NCBI RefSeq assembly: GCF_029760955.1
Contig: NZ_CP121682.1
Location: 5,332,001-5,396,000 of the forward strand
Direction: 5' to 3'
Length of the DNA stretch: 64,000 nucleotides
From: Streptomyces cathayae
GTDB taxonomy: Bacteria > Actinomycetota > Actinomycetes > Streptomycetales > Streptomycetaceae
Part shown: positions 1 through 8,872 of the stretch, piece after piece
How the letters are laid out: every line of letters begins with the position of its first letter
Position numbering within the stretch: position 1 is the stretch's first letter
Made by a program: the position numbers and the translations under genes
The notes under the pieces: model-generated
The model's database searches: none
The model's input: the letters and a program-made list of their open reading frames with translations, nothing else
What the model was told of the DNA's origin: nothing

Positions 1-35
1 GCCCCCGGTCTCGCCGGGGGCGGATCGCTTTTTCC
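1..35. terminator. Hairpin terminator at window start
   Basis: An 8-bp G/C stem (1-8 pairing with 14-21) with a TCTCG loop is followed by a T run at 29-33. It fits an intrinsic terminator for a gene outside the window; direction cannot be fixed. Confidence 0.6.
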
Positions 36-80
36 CCAACCCCCGCCTGTGGCACAGGAACTGACGGTACGAACAATCGG

Positions 81-187
81 TGAACCGAGTTCCCCGGGCA
101 GGTCTATGATGTTGCCCAGGATTCACGTTAATTTTTGACAAATGGGGCTTTTCCTCCCTGTGTGAGCGGAGTATTGGGGCGTAAGCA
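81..187 (+). promoter_or_regulatory. Candidate promoter region of the rml operon
   Basis: TATGAT at 105-110 resembles a sigma-70-type -10 box, with TGAACC (81-86) 18 bp upstream as a possible -35. A second -35-like TTGACA lies at 135-140 but has no convincing -10 partner. This is the only gap before a run of tightly linked rml genes, so the operon promoter should be here. Confidence 0.4.
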
Positions 188-1255
188 GTGAAGGCTCTCG
201 TGCTTTCCGGGGGAGCGGGGACCCGTCTCCGCCCCATCACCCACACCTCGGCCAAACAGCTGGTGCCCGTGGCCAACAAGCCGGTGCTCTTCTACGGCCT
301 GGAAGCGATCGCCGAAGCCGGGATCAGCGAGGTCGGGATCATCGTCGGCGACACCGCGGACGAGATCCAGGAGGCGGTGGGAGACGGCTCCCGCTTCGGG
401 ATCGAGGTCACCTACATTCCCCAGGAGGCGCCCCTGGGGCTGGCGCACGCCGTGCTCATCGCCCAGGACTTCCTCGGTGACGACGACTTCGTCATGTATC
501 TCGGCGACAACTTCATCGTCGGCGGCATCACCGCACTGGTGAAGGAGTTCCGGGCGGAGCGGCCCGACGCGCAGATCCTGCTGACCAGGGTCTTTGACCC
601 CACCTCCTTCGGCGTCGCCGAACTCGACGGCGACGGCGGGGTGGTGGGTCTGGAGGAGAAGCCGGAGCAGCCGAAGAGCGATCTGGCTCTCGTCGGCGTC
701 TACCTGTTCACCCCGGCCGTACACGAGGCGGTCCGCTCCATCGCGCCCTCCTGGCGCGGCGAGTTGGAGATCACGCACGCCATCCAGTGGCTGATCGACG
801 AGAAGCGGGACGTCCGCTCCACCACGATCTCCGGGTACTGGAAGGACACCGGCAACGTCACCGACATGCTGGAGGTCAACCGGTCCGTCCTGGAGTCCCT
901 GGAGCCGCACAACGCGGGCGTGGTGGACGAGGCCAGCGAGATCATCGGCCGGGTGCGCATCGAGGAGGGCGCGCGCGTCCACGGCAGCCGGATCGTCGGG
1001 CCCGCGGTCATCGGCGCGGGTACGGTGGTCAGCGACGCGTACATCGGCCCTTTCACCTCGGTGTCCGAGGACTGCCGGATCGAGGACAGCGAGATCGAGT
1101 ACTCCATCGTTCTGCGGGGCTCGTCCGTGACCGGTGTGCGCCGGGTGGAGACCTCGCTCATCGGGCGCGACGTCGAGGTCACGCCCGCTCCCCGTAACCC
1201 CAAGGCCCACCGGCTCGTGCTCGGTGATCACAGCAAGGTGCAGATCTCCTCATGA
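188..1255 (+). CDS. rmlA: Glucose-1-phosphate thymidylyltransferase, long type
   Basis: Catalyses dTTP + glucose-1-phosphate to dTDP-glucose, the first step of dTDP-sugar synthesis in the cytoplasm. The 355-aa product opens with the nucleotide-binding loop LSGGAGTRLRP and carries the sugar-binding segment EEKPEQPKSD near residue 157. The last ~110 residues form isoleucine/valine-rich hexapeptide-like repeats (left-handed beta helix), which makes this the longer StrD-like form rather than the ~290-aa RmlA. The GTG start gives the canonical MKALVLSGG N-terminus. The stop overlaps the rmlB start (ATGA), so translation is probably coupled. Neighbouring rmlB, rmlD and rmlC indicate dTDP-L-rhamnose as the end product. 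Confidence 0.95.
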   Translation: MKALVLSGGAGTRLRPITHTSAKQLVPVANKPVLFYGLEAIAEAGISEVGIIVGDTADEIQEAVGDGSRFGIEVTYIPQEAPLGLAHAVLIAQDFLGDDDFVMYLGDNFIVGGITALVKEFRAERPDAQILLTRVFDPTSFGVAELDGDGGVVGLEEKPEQPKSDLALVGVYLFTPAVHEAVRSIAPSWRGELEITHAIQWLIDEKRDVRSTTISGYWKDTGNVTDMLEVNRSVLESLEPHNAGVVDEASEIIGRVRIEEGARVHGSRIVGPAVIGAGTVVSDAYIGPFTSVSEDCRIEDSEIEYSIVLRGSSVTGVRRVETSLIGRDVEVTPAPRNPKAHRLVLGDHSKVQISS

Positions 1256-2274
1256 CGGCCCCTTCCTCCCCCGTCTCCCCGGCCCGCCCGACCCGGATCC
1301 TGGTGACCGGCGGTGCCGGCTTCATCGGTTCGCACTACGTCCGTACGCTGCTCGGCCCCCGGGGCCCCGGCGATGTCGCGATCACCGTCCTGGACAAACT
1401 GACGTACGCGGGCAACCCGGCCAACCTCGACGAGGTGCGCGCACACCCCGGGTTCGCCTTCGTGCAGGGCGACATCTGCGACCCGGAGCCGGTCGGCAGG
1501 CTGATGGCCGAGCACGACCAGGTGGTGCACTTCGCCGCCGAGTCGCACGTCGACCGCTCCATCGACGGCGGCGCGGAGTTCGTCCGCACGAACGTGGTCG
1601 GCACCCACACGCTCGTCGACGCCGCGCACCGGGCCGGCATCGAGACCTTCGTGCACATCTCCACCGACGAGGTCTACGGCTCGATCGACGAGGGCTCCTG
1701 GCCCGAGACCCACCCGCTGCAGCCCAACTCGCCCTACTCCTCGGCGAAGGCCTCCAGCGACCTGATCGCGCTGTCCTACCACCGCACCCACGGCCTGGAC
1801 GTCCGCGTCACCCGCTGCTCCAACAACTACGGGCACCACCACTTCCCCGAGAAGGTCATCCCGCTCTTCGTCACCCACCTCCTCGACGGCAGGAAGGTCC
1901 CGCTGTACGGCGACGGCGGCAACGTCCGCGACTGGCTGCACATCGACGACCACGTCCAGGGCATCGAACTGGTCCGCACCAAGGGCCGCGCGGGCGAGGT
2001 CTACAACATCGGCGGCGGCACCGAACTCTCCAACAGGGAACTCACCGGGCTGCTGCTGGAGGCGTGCGGCGCCGACTGGGAGACCGGCGTCGAGTACGTC
2101 GAGGACCGCAAGGGCCACGACCGCCGCTACTCCGTCGACTGCACGAAGATCCGCGAAGAGCTGGGCTACGAGCCGCGCAAGGACTTCCGTGCGGGCCTGG
2201 CCGAAACCGTCCAGTGGTACAGGGACAACCGCGACTGGTGGGAGCCGCTGAAGGAGCGGGCGGCGCTGAGCTGA
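1252..2274 (+). CDS. rmlB: dTDP-glucose 4,6-dehydratase
   Basis: Second enzyme of the dTDP-rhamnose pathway: NAD-dependent conversion of dTDP-glucose to dTDP-4-keto-6-deoxyglucose. The 340-aa extended SDR has the NAD-binding motif TGGAGFIGS at residues ~19-27, the HISTDEVYG segment typical of RmlB and the catalytic YSSAK motif. The ATG lies inside the end of rmlA (4-bp overlap), so the start is well supported. An 80-bp gap precedes rmlD. Confidence 0.96.
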   Translation: MTAPSSPVSPARPTRILVTGGAGFIGSHYVRTLLGPRGPGDVAITVLDKLTYAGNPANLDEVRAHPGFAFVQGDICDPEPVGRLMAEHDQVVHFAAESHVDRSIDGGAEFVRTNVVGTHTLVDAAHRAGIETFVHISTDEVYGSIDEGSWPETHPLQPNSPYSSAKASSDLIALSYHRTHGLDVRVTRCSNNYGHHHFPEKVIPLFVTHLLDGRKVPLYGDGGNVRDWLHIDDHVQGIELVRTKGRAGEVYNIGGGTELSNRELTGLLLEACGADWETGVEYVEDRKGHDRRYSVDCTKIREELGYEPRKDFRAGLAETVQWYRDNRDWWEPLKERAALS

Positions 2275-2354
2275 CGCACCGTCACCCCTGCGGGCCGGGG
2301 ACCGCCCTCGTCCCGAGCCATCCGGCACAGAGGACGAGAAGAGGGAAGAACCCG

Positions 2355-3269
2355 ATGAAGGAACAGTCCGACGCTCCGGCCGGCTGGCTGGTCACCGGGG
2401 CGGGCGGCATGCTCGGCCAGGACGTGTCGGCCCGGCTGGCCGCGGCGGGTGAGCAAGTCACCGCCCTCGACCGGAAGGCGCTGGACCTCACGGACGCCGA
2501 CGCCGTACGGCGGACGCTCCAGCGCCACCGGCCCGCCGTGGTCGTCAACTGCGCGGCCTGGACCGCGGTGGACGACGCCGAGACCCACGAGGCCGAGGCG
2601 CTCGCGGTCAACGGCGACGGCCCGGCCCACCTCGCCGACGCCTGCGCCCGTACCGGCGCCGTCCTGCTCCACGTCTCCACCGACTACGTCTTCGCCGGCG
2701 ACGCCACCGCGCCGTACGCCGAGGACGCCCCCACCGCCCCGCGCAGCGCCTACGGCCGCACCAAGCTCGCCGGCGAACAGGCCGTCCTGAAGACCCTCCC
2801 GGACAGCGGCTACGTCGTCCGCACCGCCTGGCTGTACGGCAGGGGCGGCCCCAACTTCGTCCGCACCATGATCGGACTGGAGGGCCGGCGCGAGACCCTG
2901 GACGTCGTGGACGACCAGCGCGGCCAGCCCACCTGGAGCGCCGACCTGGCCGGCCTGCTGCTCGAACTGGGGCGCGGAGCCCTGGCCGGCACCGCCCCGG
3001 CGGGCGTCTACCACGGCACCGGCTCCGGCGAGAGCACCTGGTACGGCTTCACCCGGGAGATCTTCCGCCTGCTCGGCGCCGACCCGGACCGGGTCCGCCC
3101 CACCACCAGTGAGGCGTTCGTCCGTCCCGCTCCCCGCCCGGCCTACAGCGTGCTCGGCCACGAGCGCCTCGCCGCCGCCGGTATCGAGCCGCCGCGCGAC
3201 TGGCGCGCGGCCCTCACCGAGGCGTTCCCGGAGATCCACCGGTCCCACGAGAAGGAGAACCCGGCGTGA
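2355..3269 (+). CDS. rmlD: dTDP-4-dehydrorhamnose reductase
   Basis: Last step of dTDP-L-rhamnose synthesis: NAD(P)H reduction of dTDP-4-keto-rhamnose. The 304-aa protein starts MKEQSDAP and has the glycine-rich motif TGAGGMLGQ, the HVSTDYVFAG segment and the catalytic YGRTK motif of the RmlD family. AGAGGGAAGAA just upstream of the ATG serves as the RBS. The stop overlaps the next gene (GTGA), coupling it to the glycosyltransferase. Confidence 0.94.
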   Translation: MKEQSDAPAGWLVTGAGGMLGQDVSARLAAAGEQVTALDRKALDLTDADAVRRTLQRHRPAVVVNCAAWTAVDDAETHEAEALAVNGDGPAHLADACARTGAVLLHVSTDYVFAGDATAPYAEDAPTAPRSAYGRTKLAGEQAVLKTLPDSGYVVRTAWLYGRGGPNFVRTMIGLEGRRETLDVVDDQRGQPTWSADLAGLLLELGRGALAGTAPAGVYHGTGSGESTWYGFTREIFRLLGADPDRVRPTTSEAFVRPAPRPAYSVLGHERLAAAGIEPPRDWRAALTEAFPEIHRSHEKENPA

Positions 3270-5254
3270 CAGTGAAGGTCAGCGTCGTCATCGCGGTCTA
3301 CAACCCGGGCACGTACGTGGAGGACTGCATCACCGGCCTGCTGCGGCAGAGCCTCACCCCCGACGAGTTCGAGGTCCTCTTCGTCGACGACGGTTCCACC
3401 GACGAGACCCCCGCCCGGCTGGACCGGCTGGCGGCCGAGCACCCCCACATCCACGTCATCCACCAGGAGGCGTCCGGCTGGTCCGGCAGGCCCCGCAACA
3501 CCGGCATCGACGCCGCCCGGGGCGAGTACGTCATGTTCGCCGACCACGACGACTGGCTCGGCGACGAGGCCCTGGAGCGGATGTACGACTACGGCAGGGC
3601 GAACGACGCCGACGTGGTCGTGGGAAAGATGGCGGGCATCGGCCGCCCGGTCCCGCAGGAGCTGTTCCGGGTCAACCGGCCGCGCGCCACGGTGGAGAAC
3701 GCGCCGCTGATCGACAGCCTCACCCCGCACAAGATGTTCCGGCGGGAGTTCCTCACCCGGCACGGCATGCGCTTCAAGGAGGGCCGCCGCCGGCTGGAGG
3801 ACCACGTCTTCGTCGTCGAGGCCTATCTGCGGGCCGAGAGCGTCGCCGTCCTCGGCGACTACCCGTGCTACTACCACATCACCCGCGACGACGGCTCGAA
3901 CGCCGGCTTCCAGCGCTTCGACCCGGCCGGCTACTTCGGGAACCTCCGGGAGGCCCTCGACGTGGTCGAGGAGCTCACCGAGCCCGGCCCGCTGCGCGAC
4001 AGGCTGTTCAGCCGCTGGCTGCGCAACGAGATGGTCGAGCGGCTGCGCGGCGACCGGCTGCTCAGGCTCCCCGAGGACTACGCGGAGGAGCTGTACCGCG
4101 AGATCCGCGGTGTGATCACCGAGCGGTTCGGGCCGGGCGTGTTCGCCAGGGTGGCCCCCCTGCAGCGGGTGGTGGCCGGACTGGTCGCCGCCGACCACTA
4201 CCAGGACGTCCGCGCCCTCGCCCGCTGGGAGGCCGGGATCAGACCCACCGGCACCCTGGACTCCCTGGCCTGGGAGGACGGCGTCCTGGCCATCGGGTTC
4301 ACCTCCGAGTACCAGGTCGACGGCGAGCCGATGACCTTCCGCCGGGAGGACGGGCGCGACCTGCTCGGCCTGCCGCTGTCCGACAAGGCGCTCGAGGCGC
4401 TGGCCGGCCAGGGCATCACCCTGGACGCCCCGGTCGACAGGAGCGACGTGGACCTGGTGGTCCGCCACCGAGAGAACGCCACGCAGTACTACCTCCCGGT
4501 CGAGTGCGCACCGCACCGCCCGGACGCGGAGGACGGCTCCTTCCGCCTGCGGATCACCGCGCGCGCCGCCCTCGACCCGCAGACCGCGGCCGCGGGCAAA
4601 CCGCTGGACAAGGGCATCTGGGACCTGCACCTGCGCATCAAGTGCTGCGGCTGGAGCAAGGAGACCCGGCTCGGCGCGGTACGCGGCGAGGACGCGGAGG
4701 CCGGACGGCTGGCCGCGCTCACCGGTGAGCCGAGGCGGCTGGTCCTGCCGTACTGGACCGACGGGCCGGGCAACCTCTCCCTCGACGTCGACCAGCACAC
4801 CAACAAGCTGGAGCGCGAGGCGGTGGCCCTGATGGACCCGGCCGAGGCCGTGGCCGGCGGCTCCACCGTGCGGCTCCCGTTGCCGCTGCACGTCGCGGGG
4901 GACGGGAGCGGCACGGCGGACCCGGTGCGGCTCCGCTTCGAGCGCAAGAACGTGGGCAAGTTCCCGGCCGACGCGGAGGTGGACGGCCGTACCGTGAGCG
5001 CCACGCTGCCGCTGGAGAAGCTCACCGGGAAGCGCTGGGCCGTCCGGATCGGCGTACCGTCCGCGGGCCGGGGCGAGGCGAAGTGGACCCGGCTCCCGGT
5101 CGACGTGGTGGTCGCCGCCGACGGCACCGCCCGGGTGATCGACCGGCACACCCCACCGGCCGCGCCGAAGAGGACCGCCCCGCCCCGCCCCCTGTGGCGC
5201 CGGGCCGCCGGGCGTGTCAAGCGCTCACTGACCAACCAGCGGAAGAAGAACTGA
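3266..5254 (+). CDS. Family 2 glycosyltransferase with long C-terminal domain
   Basis: The first ~230 of 662 residues form a GT-A fold glycosyltransferase: VSVVIAVYNPG at the start, VDDGSTDETP, the SGRPRNTGID segment and a DXD-type metal site in FADHDDW. The remaining ~430 residues have no motif I can name but read as beta-rich, ending in a lysine/arginine-rich tail that may contact the membrane. Lying between rmlD and rmlC, it most likely transfers rhamnose (or a related sugar) to a surface glycopolymer; that is inference from context. Teichoic-acid-type glycosyltransferases of Gram-positives have a similar two-part build. Start overlaps rmlD by 4 bp. Confidence 0.85.
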   Translation: MTVKVSVVIAVYNPGTYVEDCITGLLRQSLTPDEFEVLFVDDGSTDETPARLDRLAAEHPHIHVIHQEASGWSGRPRNTGIDAARGEYVMFADHDDWLGDEALERMYDYGRANDADVVVGKMAGIGRPVPQELFRVNRPRATVENAPLIDSLTPHKMFRREFLTRHGMRFKEGRRRLEDHVFVVEAYLRAESVAVLGDYPCYYHITRDDGSNAGFQRFDPAGYFGNLREALDVVEELTEPGPLRDRLFSRWLRNEMVERLRGDRLLRLPEDYAEELYREIRGVITERFGPGVFARVAPLQRVVAGLVAADHYQDVRALARWEAGIRPTGTLDSLAWEDGVLAIGFTSEYQVDGEPMTFRREDGRDLLGLPLSDKALEALAGQGITLDAPVDRSDVDLVVRHRENATQYYLPVECAPHRPDAEDGSFRLRITARAALDPQTAAAGKPLDKGIWDLHLRIKCCGWSKETRLGAVRGEDAEAGRLAALTGEPRRLVLPYWTDGPGNLSLDVDQHTNKLEREAVALMDPAEAVAGGSTVRLPLPLHVAGDGSGTADPVRLRFERKNVGKFPADAEVDGRTVSATLPLEKLTGKRWAVRIGVPSAGRGEAKWTRLPVDVVVAADGTARVIDRHTPPAAPKRTAPPRPLWRRAAGRVKRSLTNQRKKN

Positions 5255-5265
5255 GGACCCCTTCG

Positions 5266-5859
5266 ATGCGACCCCTTTCCCTCTCCGGTGCCTGGGTGCA
5301 CGAGCCGAAGATCTTCCCCGACGGCCGGGGCAGCTTCCACGAGTGGTTCAAGGCCCCGGCCTTCACCGAGGCGGCCGGCCACCCGTTCACGCTCGCCCAG
5401 GCCAACATGTCCGTCTCCAGCCGGGGCACCCTGCGCGGCATCCACTTCGCCGACGTGCCGCCCGGCCAGGCCAAGTACGTCACGTGCGTGCGCGGCGCGG
5501 TCCTCGACGTGATCGTGGACATCCGGACCGGCTCGCCCACCTTCGGCCGGTGGGAGAGCGTCCGCCTGGACGACCGGGACCACCACGCGGTCTACCTCTC
5601 CGAGGGTCTCGGCCACGGCTTCATGGCGCTCACCGAGGACGCCACCGTGATCTACCTCTGCTCCGAGGGGTACGCACCCGAGCGCGAGCACGGCATCCAC
5701 CCGCTCGACCCGGCGCTCGGCATCGACTGGCCCGGGGACCTCACGTCGCTGCTCTCCGCGAAGGACGAGCAGGCGCCCACCCTGGCCGAGGCCCGGGAGC
5801 AGGGCCTGCTGCCCTCCTACGAGGAGTGCGCGGCCTACCGGGAGAGCCTCGGCGGCTGA
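5266..5859 (+). CDS. rmlC: dTDP-4-dehydrorhamnose 3,5-epimerase
   Basis: Third enzyme of dTDP-L-rhamnose synthesis, epimerising C3 and C5 of the keto sugar. The 197-aa cupin has the family signature GTLRGIHF (active-site His) followed by a GAVLDVIVDIR segment and SPTFG. The ATG gives MRPLSLSGAW, as expected for RmlC, 11 bp after the glycosyltransferase stop. It is the last gene before a strong hairpin, so it closes the operon. Placing rmlC after the transferase rather than beside rmlABD is a little unusual. Confidence 0.94.
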   Translation: MRPLSLSGAWVHEPKIFPDGRGSFHEWFKAPAFTEAAGHPFTLAQANMSVSSRGTLRGIHFADVPPGQAKYVTCVRGAVLDVIVDIRTGSPTFGRWESVRLDDRDHHAVYLSEGLGHGFMALTEDATVIYLCSEGYAPEREHGIHPLDPALGIDWPGDLTSLLSAKDEQAPTLAEAREQGLLPSYEECAAYRESLGG

Positions 5860-5874
5860 ACCGGCCGGTTCGAC

Positions 5875-5949
5875 CGGAAGCTTTCGCGAGGCGGACCCCA
5901 CTCCCCGCCGGGGAGTGGGGTCCGCCTTTCGCGTGCCGACCAGGAAACG
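5875..5949. repeat. Terminator cassette, copy A
   Basis: A perfect 18-bp stem (5889-5906 with 5910-5927, loop GCC) runs into CCTTTCGCG. It lies between the convergent rmlC and catR genes and should stop transcription both ways. The block, including CGGAAGCTTTCGCG before the stem and GACCAGGAAAC after it, recurs at 9464-9539. GCCGACCAGGAAAC appears again about 25 bp downstream. Confidence 0.8.
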
Positions 5950-6025
5950 CGCCGACCCGTGTGCCGACCAGGAAACCCGTGTACGTCCCCGAGGACGCGA
6001 GGCCGACGCGGCGACCGCTCCGGTG

Positions 6026-6439
6026 TCAGGCCGCGCAGTCCGGACAGATTCCGCGGTAGGTCAGTTCGACGCCGGAGAGCGTGTATCCGAAGCGCCCCGA
6101 CTCCGGAAGGTCGGAGAGAGGGGTGCCCGTCGGGTGCACGTCGCGGATGGTGCCGCAGCCCTCGCAGAGCAGGTGGTGATGGGGGCGGTGCGCGTTCGGG
6201 TCGTAGCGCGTGGCACGGTGGTCGGTCGAGAACTCGACGAGTTCACCCAGCGTCACCAGTTCGCCCAGGGTGTTGTAGACCGTCGCCCGGGAGATCTCGG
6301 GCAGCCGCTCCACCGCGCGCGCGTGCACCTCGTCGGCGGTCAGATGGATGTGGTCCCCGCCGAGCACCTCGGCCACAACGCGTCGCTGCGCGGTCAGGCG
6401 CCAGCCGCGTTCCCGAAGTCTCTTCAAGAGATCACTCAT
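6026..6439 (-). CDS. catR: Fur-family peroxide-type regulator (CatR-like)
   Basis: A 137-aa DNA-binding metalloregulator. The winged helix covers residues ~15-80 (SRATVYNTLGEL is the recognition helix). HHHLLCEGCG and the terminal CPDC supply the His-rich regulatory site and the two CXXC pairs of the structural zinc site found in PerR/CatR-type Fur proteins. The ATG giving MSDLLKRLRE is preferred over the upstream in-frame start. It is transcribed divergently from the catalase, the arrangement known for catR-catA of S. coelicolor, so it probably represses the catalase and itself until oxidised by peroxide. Confidence 0.9.
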   Translation of the reverse strand: MSDLLKRLRERGWRLTAQRRVVAEVLGGDHIHLTADEVHARAVERLPEISRATVYNTLGELVTLGELVEFSTDHRATRYDPNAHRPHHHLLCEGCGTIRDVHPTGTPLSDLPESGRFGYTLSGVELTYRGICPDCAA

Positions 6440-6501
6440 GTACGTCACCCTAACCAGCGATTGATCCCATCTCAAGAACAGATATGATTCTGAATGTCGC
6501 C

Positions 6502-6529
6502 TTGACTTAGATCATGTCTAACATAGGGT
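6502..6529 (+). promoter_or_regulatory. Catalase promoter with CatR/Fur-type operator
   Basis: TTGACT (6502-6507) and TAGGGT (6524-6529) form a -35/-10 pair with 16-bp spacing. An inverted repeat, TTAGA-N5-TCTAA (6507-6521), overlaps the -35 and fills the spacer, an AT-rich half-site pattern expected for a Fur/PerR operator. A bound regulator here would block catalase transcription. Confidence 0.6.
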
Positions 6530-6645
6530 GGGTCCTGATGCGGGCTGCGGAGCGGAGCAGTTCGCGCGGATGCTCGGACGGCCGGGCCCTCCAGGACCAC
6601 CAGGCCTTGACCCCCCGCGAAGAACCACACATCGAGGAGCGAGTT

Positions 6646-8109
6646 TTGACCGAGAACAACCAGAAGCCGTTGACGACGGCCGCCGGCGCGCCGGTTGCCG
6701 ACAACCAGAACGCCCTGACGGCCGGTCCGCGCGGTCCGATGCTCCTGCAGGACGTGTGGTTCCTGGAGAAGCTCGCGCACTTCGACCGCGAGGTCATCCC
6801 GGAGCGCCGGATGCACGCCAAGGGCTCGGGCGCCTTCGGCACCTTCACGGTGACCCACGACATCACGCAGTACACGAGCGCGAAGATCTTCTCCGAGGTC
6901 GGCAAGAAGACCGAGCTGTTCGCCCGGTTCTCCACCGTCGCCGGTGAGCGCGGCGCGGCCGACGCCGAGCGCGACATCCGCGGCTTCGCCCTGAAGTTCT
7001 ACACCGACGAGGGCAACTGGGACCTGGTCGGGAACAACACCCCGGTCTTCTTCTTCCGCGACCCGCTGAGGTTCCCGGACCTCAACCGCGCGGTGAAGCG
7101 CGACCCGCGCACCAACCTGCGCGACGCCGAGAACAACTGGGACTTCTGGACCAACCTCCCCGAGGCCCTGCACCAGGTCACGATCGTCATGTCCGACCGC
7201 GGCATCCCCGCCTCGTACCGGCACATGCACGGCTTCGGCTCGCACACCTACAGCCTGATCAACGCCGAGGGCGAGCGGTTCTGGGTCAAGTTCCACCACC
7301 GCACCCAGCAGGGCATCAAGAACCTCACCGACGCCGAGGCCGAGGCCCTGGTCGGCAAGGACCGCGAGTCCCACCAGCGCGACCTCTACGACTCGATCGA
7401 GAACGGCGACTTCCCGAAGTGGAAGCTGTTCGTCCAGATCATGCCGGAGGCCGACGCGGACAACTACCGCTTCCACCCCTTCGACCTCACCAAGGTCTGG
7501 TCGAAGAAGGACTACCCGCTGATCGAGGTCGGCGAGTGGGAGCTCAACCGCAACCCCGCGAACTACTTCGCGGACGTCGAGCAGGTCGCCTTCACCCCGG
7601 CGAACGTGGTTCCGGGCATCAGCTACTCGCCCGACAAGATGCTGCAGGGCCGCCTCTTCTCCTACGGCGACGCCCAGCGCTACCGCCTCGGTGTGAACCA
7701 CCACCAGATCCCGGTCAACGCCGCGAAGAACCCGGTGAACACCTACCACCGCGACGGCGCCATGCGGGTCGACGGCAACCAGGGGTCCACCCCGGGCATC
7801 GAGCCCAACTCCTACGGCCGCTGGGCCGACCAGCCGGCCTACCGCGAGCCGAGCCAGGCCGTGGGTGCCGTCGCCGACCGGTTCAACTTCCGTGAGGACG
7901 ACGACAACTACTTCGAGCAGCCCCGCAACCTGTTCCGCCTGATGAGCCCCGAGCAGCAGAAGGTTCTCTTCGAGAACACGGCGCGCGCCATCAACGGCGC
8001 CTCGGAGCAGACCGTCGAGCGGCACATCGCCAACTGCACCCAGGCCGACCCGGCCTACGGCGAAGGCGTCCGCAAGGCGATCGAGGCCCTGGCCGCCGGC
8101 AACCTCTGA
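6646..8109 (+). CDS. katA: Monofunctional heme catalase
   Basis: Decomposes hydrogen peroxide to water and oxygen in the cytoplasm. The 487-aa length fits small-subunit (clade 3) catalases. Visible landmarks: the distal His in [11 protein letters not shown], the distal Asn in [10 protein letters not shown], and the heme-ligating Tyr region [14 protein letters not shown]. The TTG at 6646 has GAGGAG 6 nt upstream and yields MTENNQKPL; the longer frame opened at 6514 has no support and would start inside the promoter. Probably controlled by the divergent Fur-type regulator. In S. coelicolor the equivalent gene is called catA. Confidence 0.95.
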   Translation: MTENNQKPLTTAAGAPVADNQNALTAGPRGPMLLQDVWFLEKLAHFDREVIPERRMHAKGSGAFGTFTVTHDITQYTSAKIFSEVGKKTELFARFSTVAGERGAADAERDIRGFALKFYTDEGNWDLVGNNTPVFFFRDPLRFPDLNRAVKRDPRTNLRDAENNWDFWTNLPEALHQVTIVMSDRGIPASYRHMHGFGSHTYSLINAEGERFWVKFHHRTQQGIKNLTDAEAEALVGKDRESHQRDLYDSIENGDFPKWKLFVQIMPEADADNYRFHPFDLTKVWSKKDYPLIEVGEWELNRNPANYFADVEQVAFTPANVVPGISYSPDKMLQGRLFSYGDAQRYRLGVNHHQIPVNAAKNPVNTYHRDGAMRVDGNQGSTPGIEPNSYGRWADQPAYREPSQAVGAVADRFNFREDDDNYFEQPRNLFRLMSPEQQKVLFENTARAINGASEQTVERHIANCTQADPAYGEGVRKAIEALAAGNL

Positions 8110-8148
8110 GCCTCACCGCTCGAGGGAACCGCGGTACACGCCGCATCG

Positions 8149-8187
8149 CGCCCGGGCGCGGGCCACTCGGTGGCCCGCGCCCGGGCG
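8149..8187. terminator. Catalase terminator
   Basis: A perfect 18-bp G/C stem (8149-8166 with 8170-8187) with a TCG loop, 40 nt after the catalase stop. It has no T run, as is usual in Streptomyces. The ankyrin gene lies beyond it, so read-through would be needed for co-transcription. Confidence 0.7.
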
Positions 8188-8254
8188 TGCGCCGTCACCG
8201 CCCGGTGCCGGCGCGGACACGACCAGCGCAACCGCGTGATCAGGAGAGATGCAC

Positions 8255-8641
8255 ATGAGCAGGGACGGTCTGACTCCTGAGCAGACGGAACGCGTCGTGG
8301 CCATCGCCATGGACCTGGCCCGGGCGGGCACGACCGAGGAGCTGGCGGGGTTCGTGGAGCACGGGCTGCCGGTCGACGTGACCGACGAGGCCGGCAACAC
8401 CCTGCTGATGCTCGCCGCCTATCACGGCCACGCCGACACCGTGCGGGCTCTGCTCCGGCTCGGCGCCGACCCCGACCTGCGCAACGCCCGGGACCAGGCA
8501 CCCATCGCCGGCGCCCTGTTCAAGGGCGCGGACGAGGTGGTCGAGGTGCTGCGGGAGGCCGGTGCGGATCTGGACTCCGGCACGCCGACCGCGCGGGTCG
8601 CGGCGGCCATGTTCGGGCGCGCCCACCTGCTCACGGGCTGA
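8255..8641 (+). CDS. Small ankyrin-repeat protein
   Basis: A 128-aa protein made of about three ankyrin repeats: AGNTLLMLAAYHGHADTV is a textbook repeat and is followed by LLRLGADPDLRN. The second of two nearby ATGs is chosen because AGGAG lies 8 nt upstream of it; the first is only 2 nt from the RBS. It sits directly after the catalase. Ankyrin proteins next to catalases are known (ankB beside katB in Pseudomonas aeruginosa, needed for full catalase activity), so a helper role is plausible but inferred. Confidence 0.85.
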   Translation: MSRDGLTPEQTERVVAIAMDLARAGTTEELAGFVEHGLPVDVTDEAGNTLLMLAAYHGHADTVRALLRLGADPDLRNARDQAPIAGALFKGADEVVEVLREAGADLDSGTPTARVAAAMFGRAHLLTG

Positions 8642-8699
8642 ACCACCGGGCGGGACCGCCCCCGTCCGGCACGGCGTCCACCGATCGGCAGGGCCCGGT

Positions 8700-8729
8700 T
8701 TGACCGGTCGGGGCACGTCCCCGTAACCT
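8700..8729 (+). promoter_or_regulatory. rplU-rpmA promoter
   Basis: TTGACC (8700-8705) and TAACCT (8724-8729) with 18-bp spacing match the vegetative (HrdB-type) consensus. The transcript would have an untranslated leader of about 135 nt before rplU. Confidence 0.6.
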
Positions 8730-8768
8730 TGACCGTCGGCGTGTCCATCGGGACGCCACATCCCCGTA

Positions 8769-8808
8769 AACCTCTTCCTCCCGGGCGCGGGTCGGCTCGG
8801 GAGAGGTT
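8769..8808 (+). promoter_or_regulatory. Structured leader upstream of L21
   Basis: AACCTCT (8769-8775) pairs with AGAGGTT (8802-8808), and inner C/G runs extend the stem. The hairpin sits in the leader between the promoter and rplU. Leaders of L21 operons in Firmicutes bind the ribosomal protein for autoregulation; whether this is a functional counterpart is unknown. Confidence 0.4.
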
Positions 8809-8872
8809 GCCCGTGTGTCTGTCGGGCGGCTGGCCTGCGGGGTGCCGTTCTTCGAGTGAGAGTGAGATCCGC

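Noticed and set aside
3143..5149. A 668-codon minus-strand frame opposite the first glycosyltransferase
   Set aside because: No RBS, no recognisable domain, and overlaps a clear GT-A gene.
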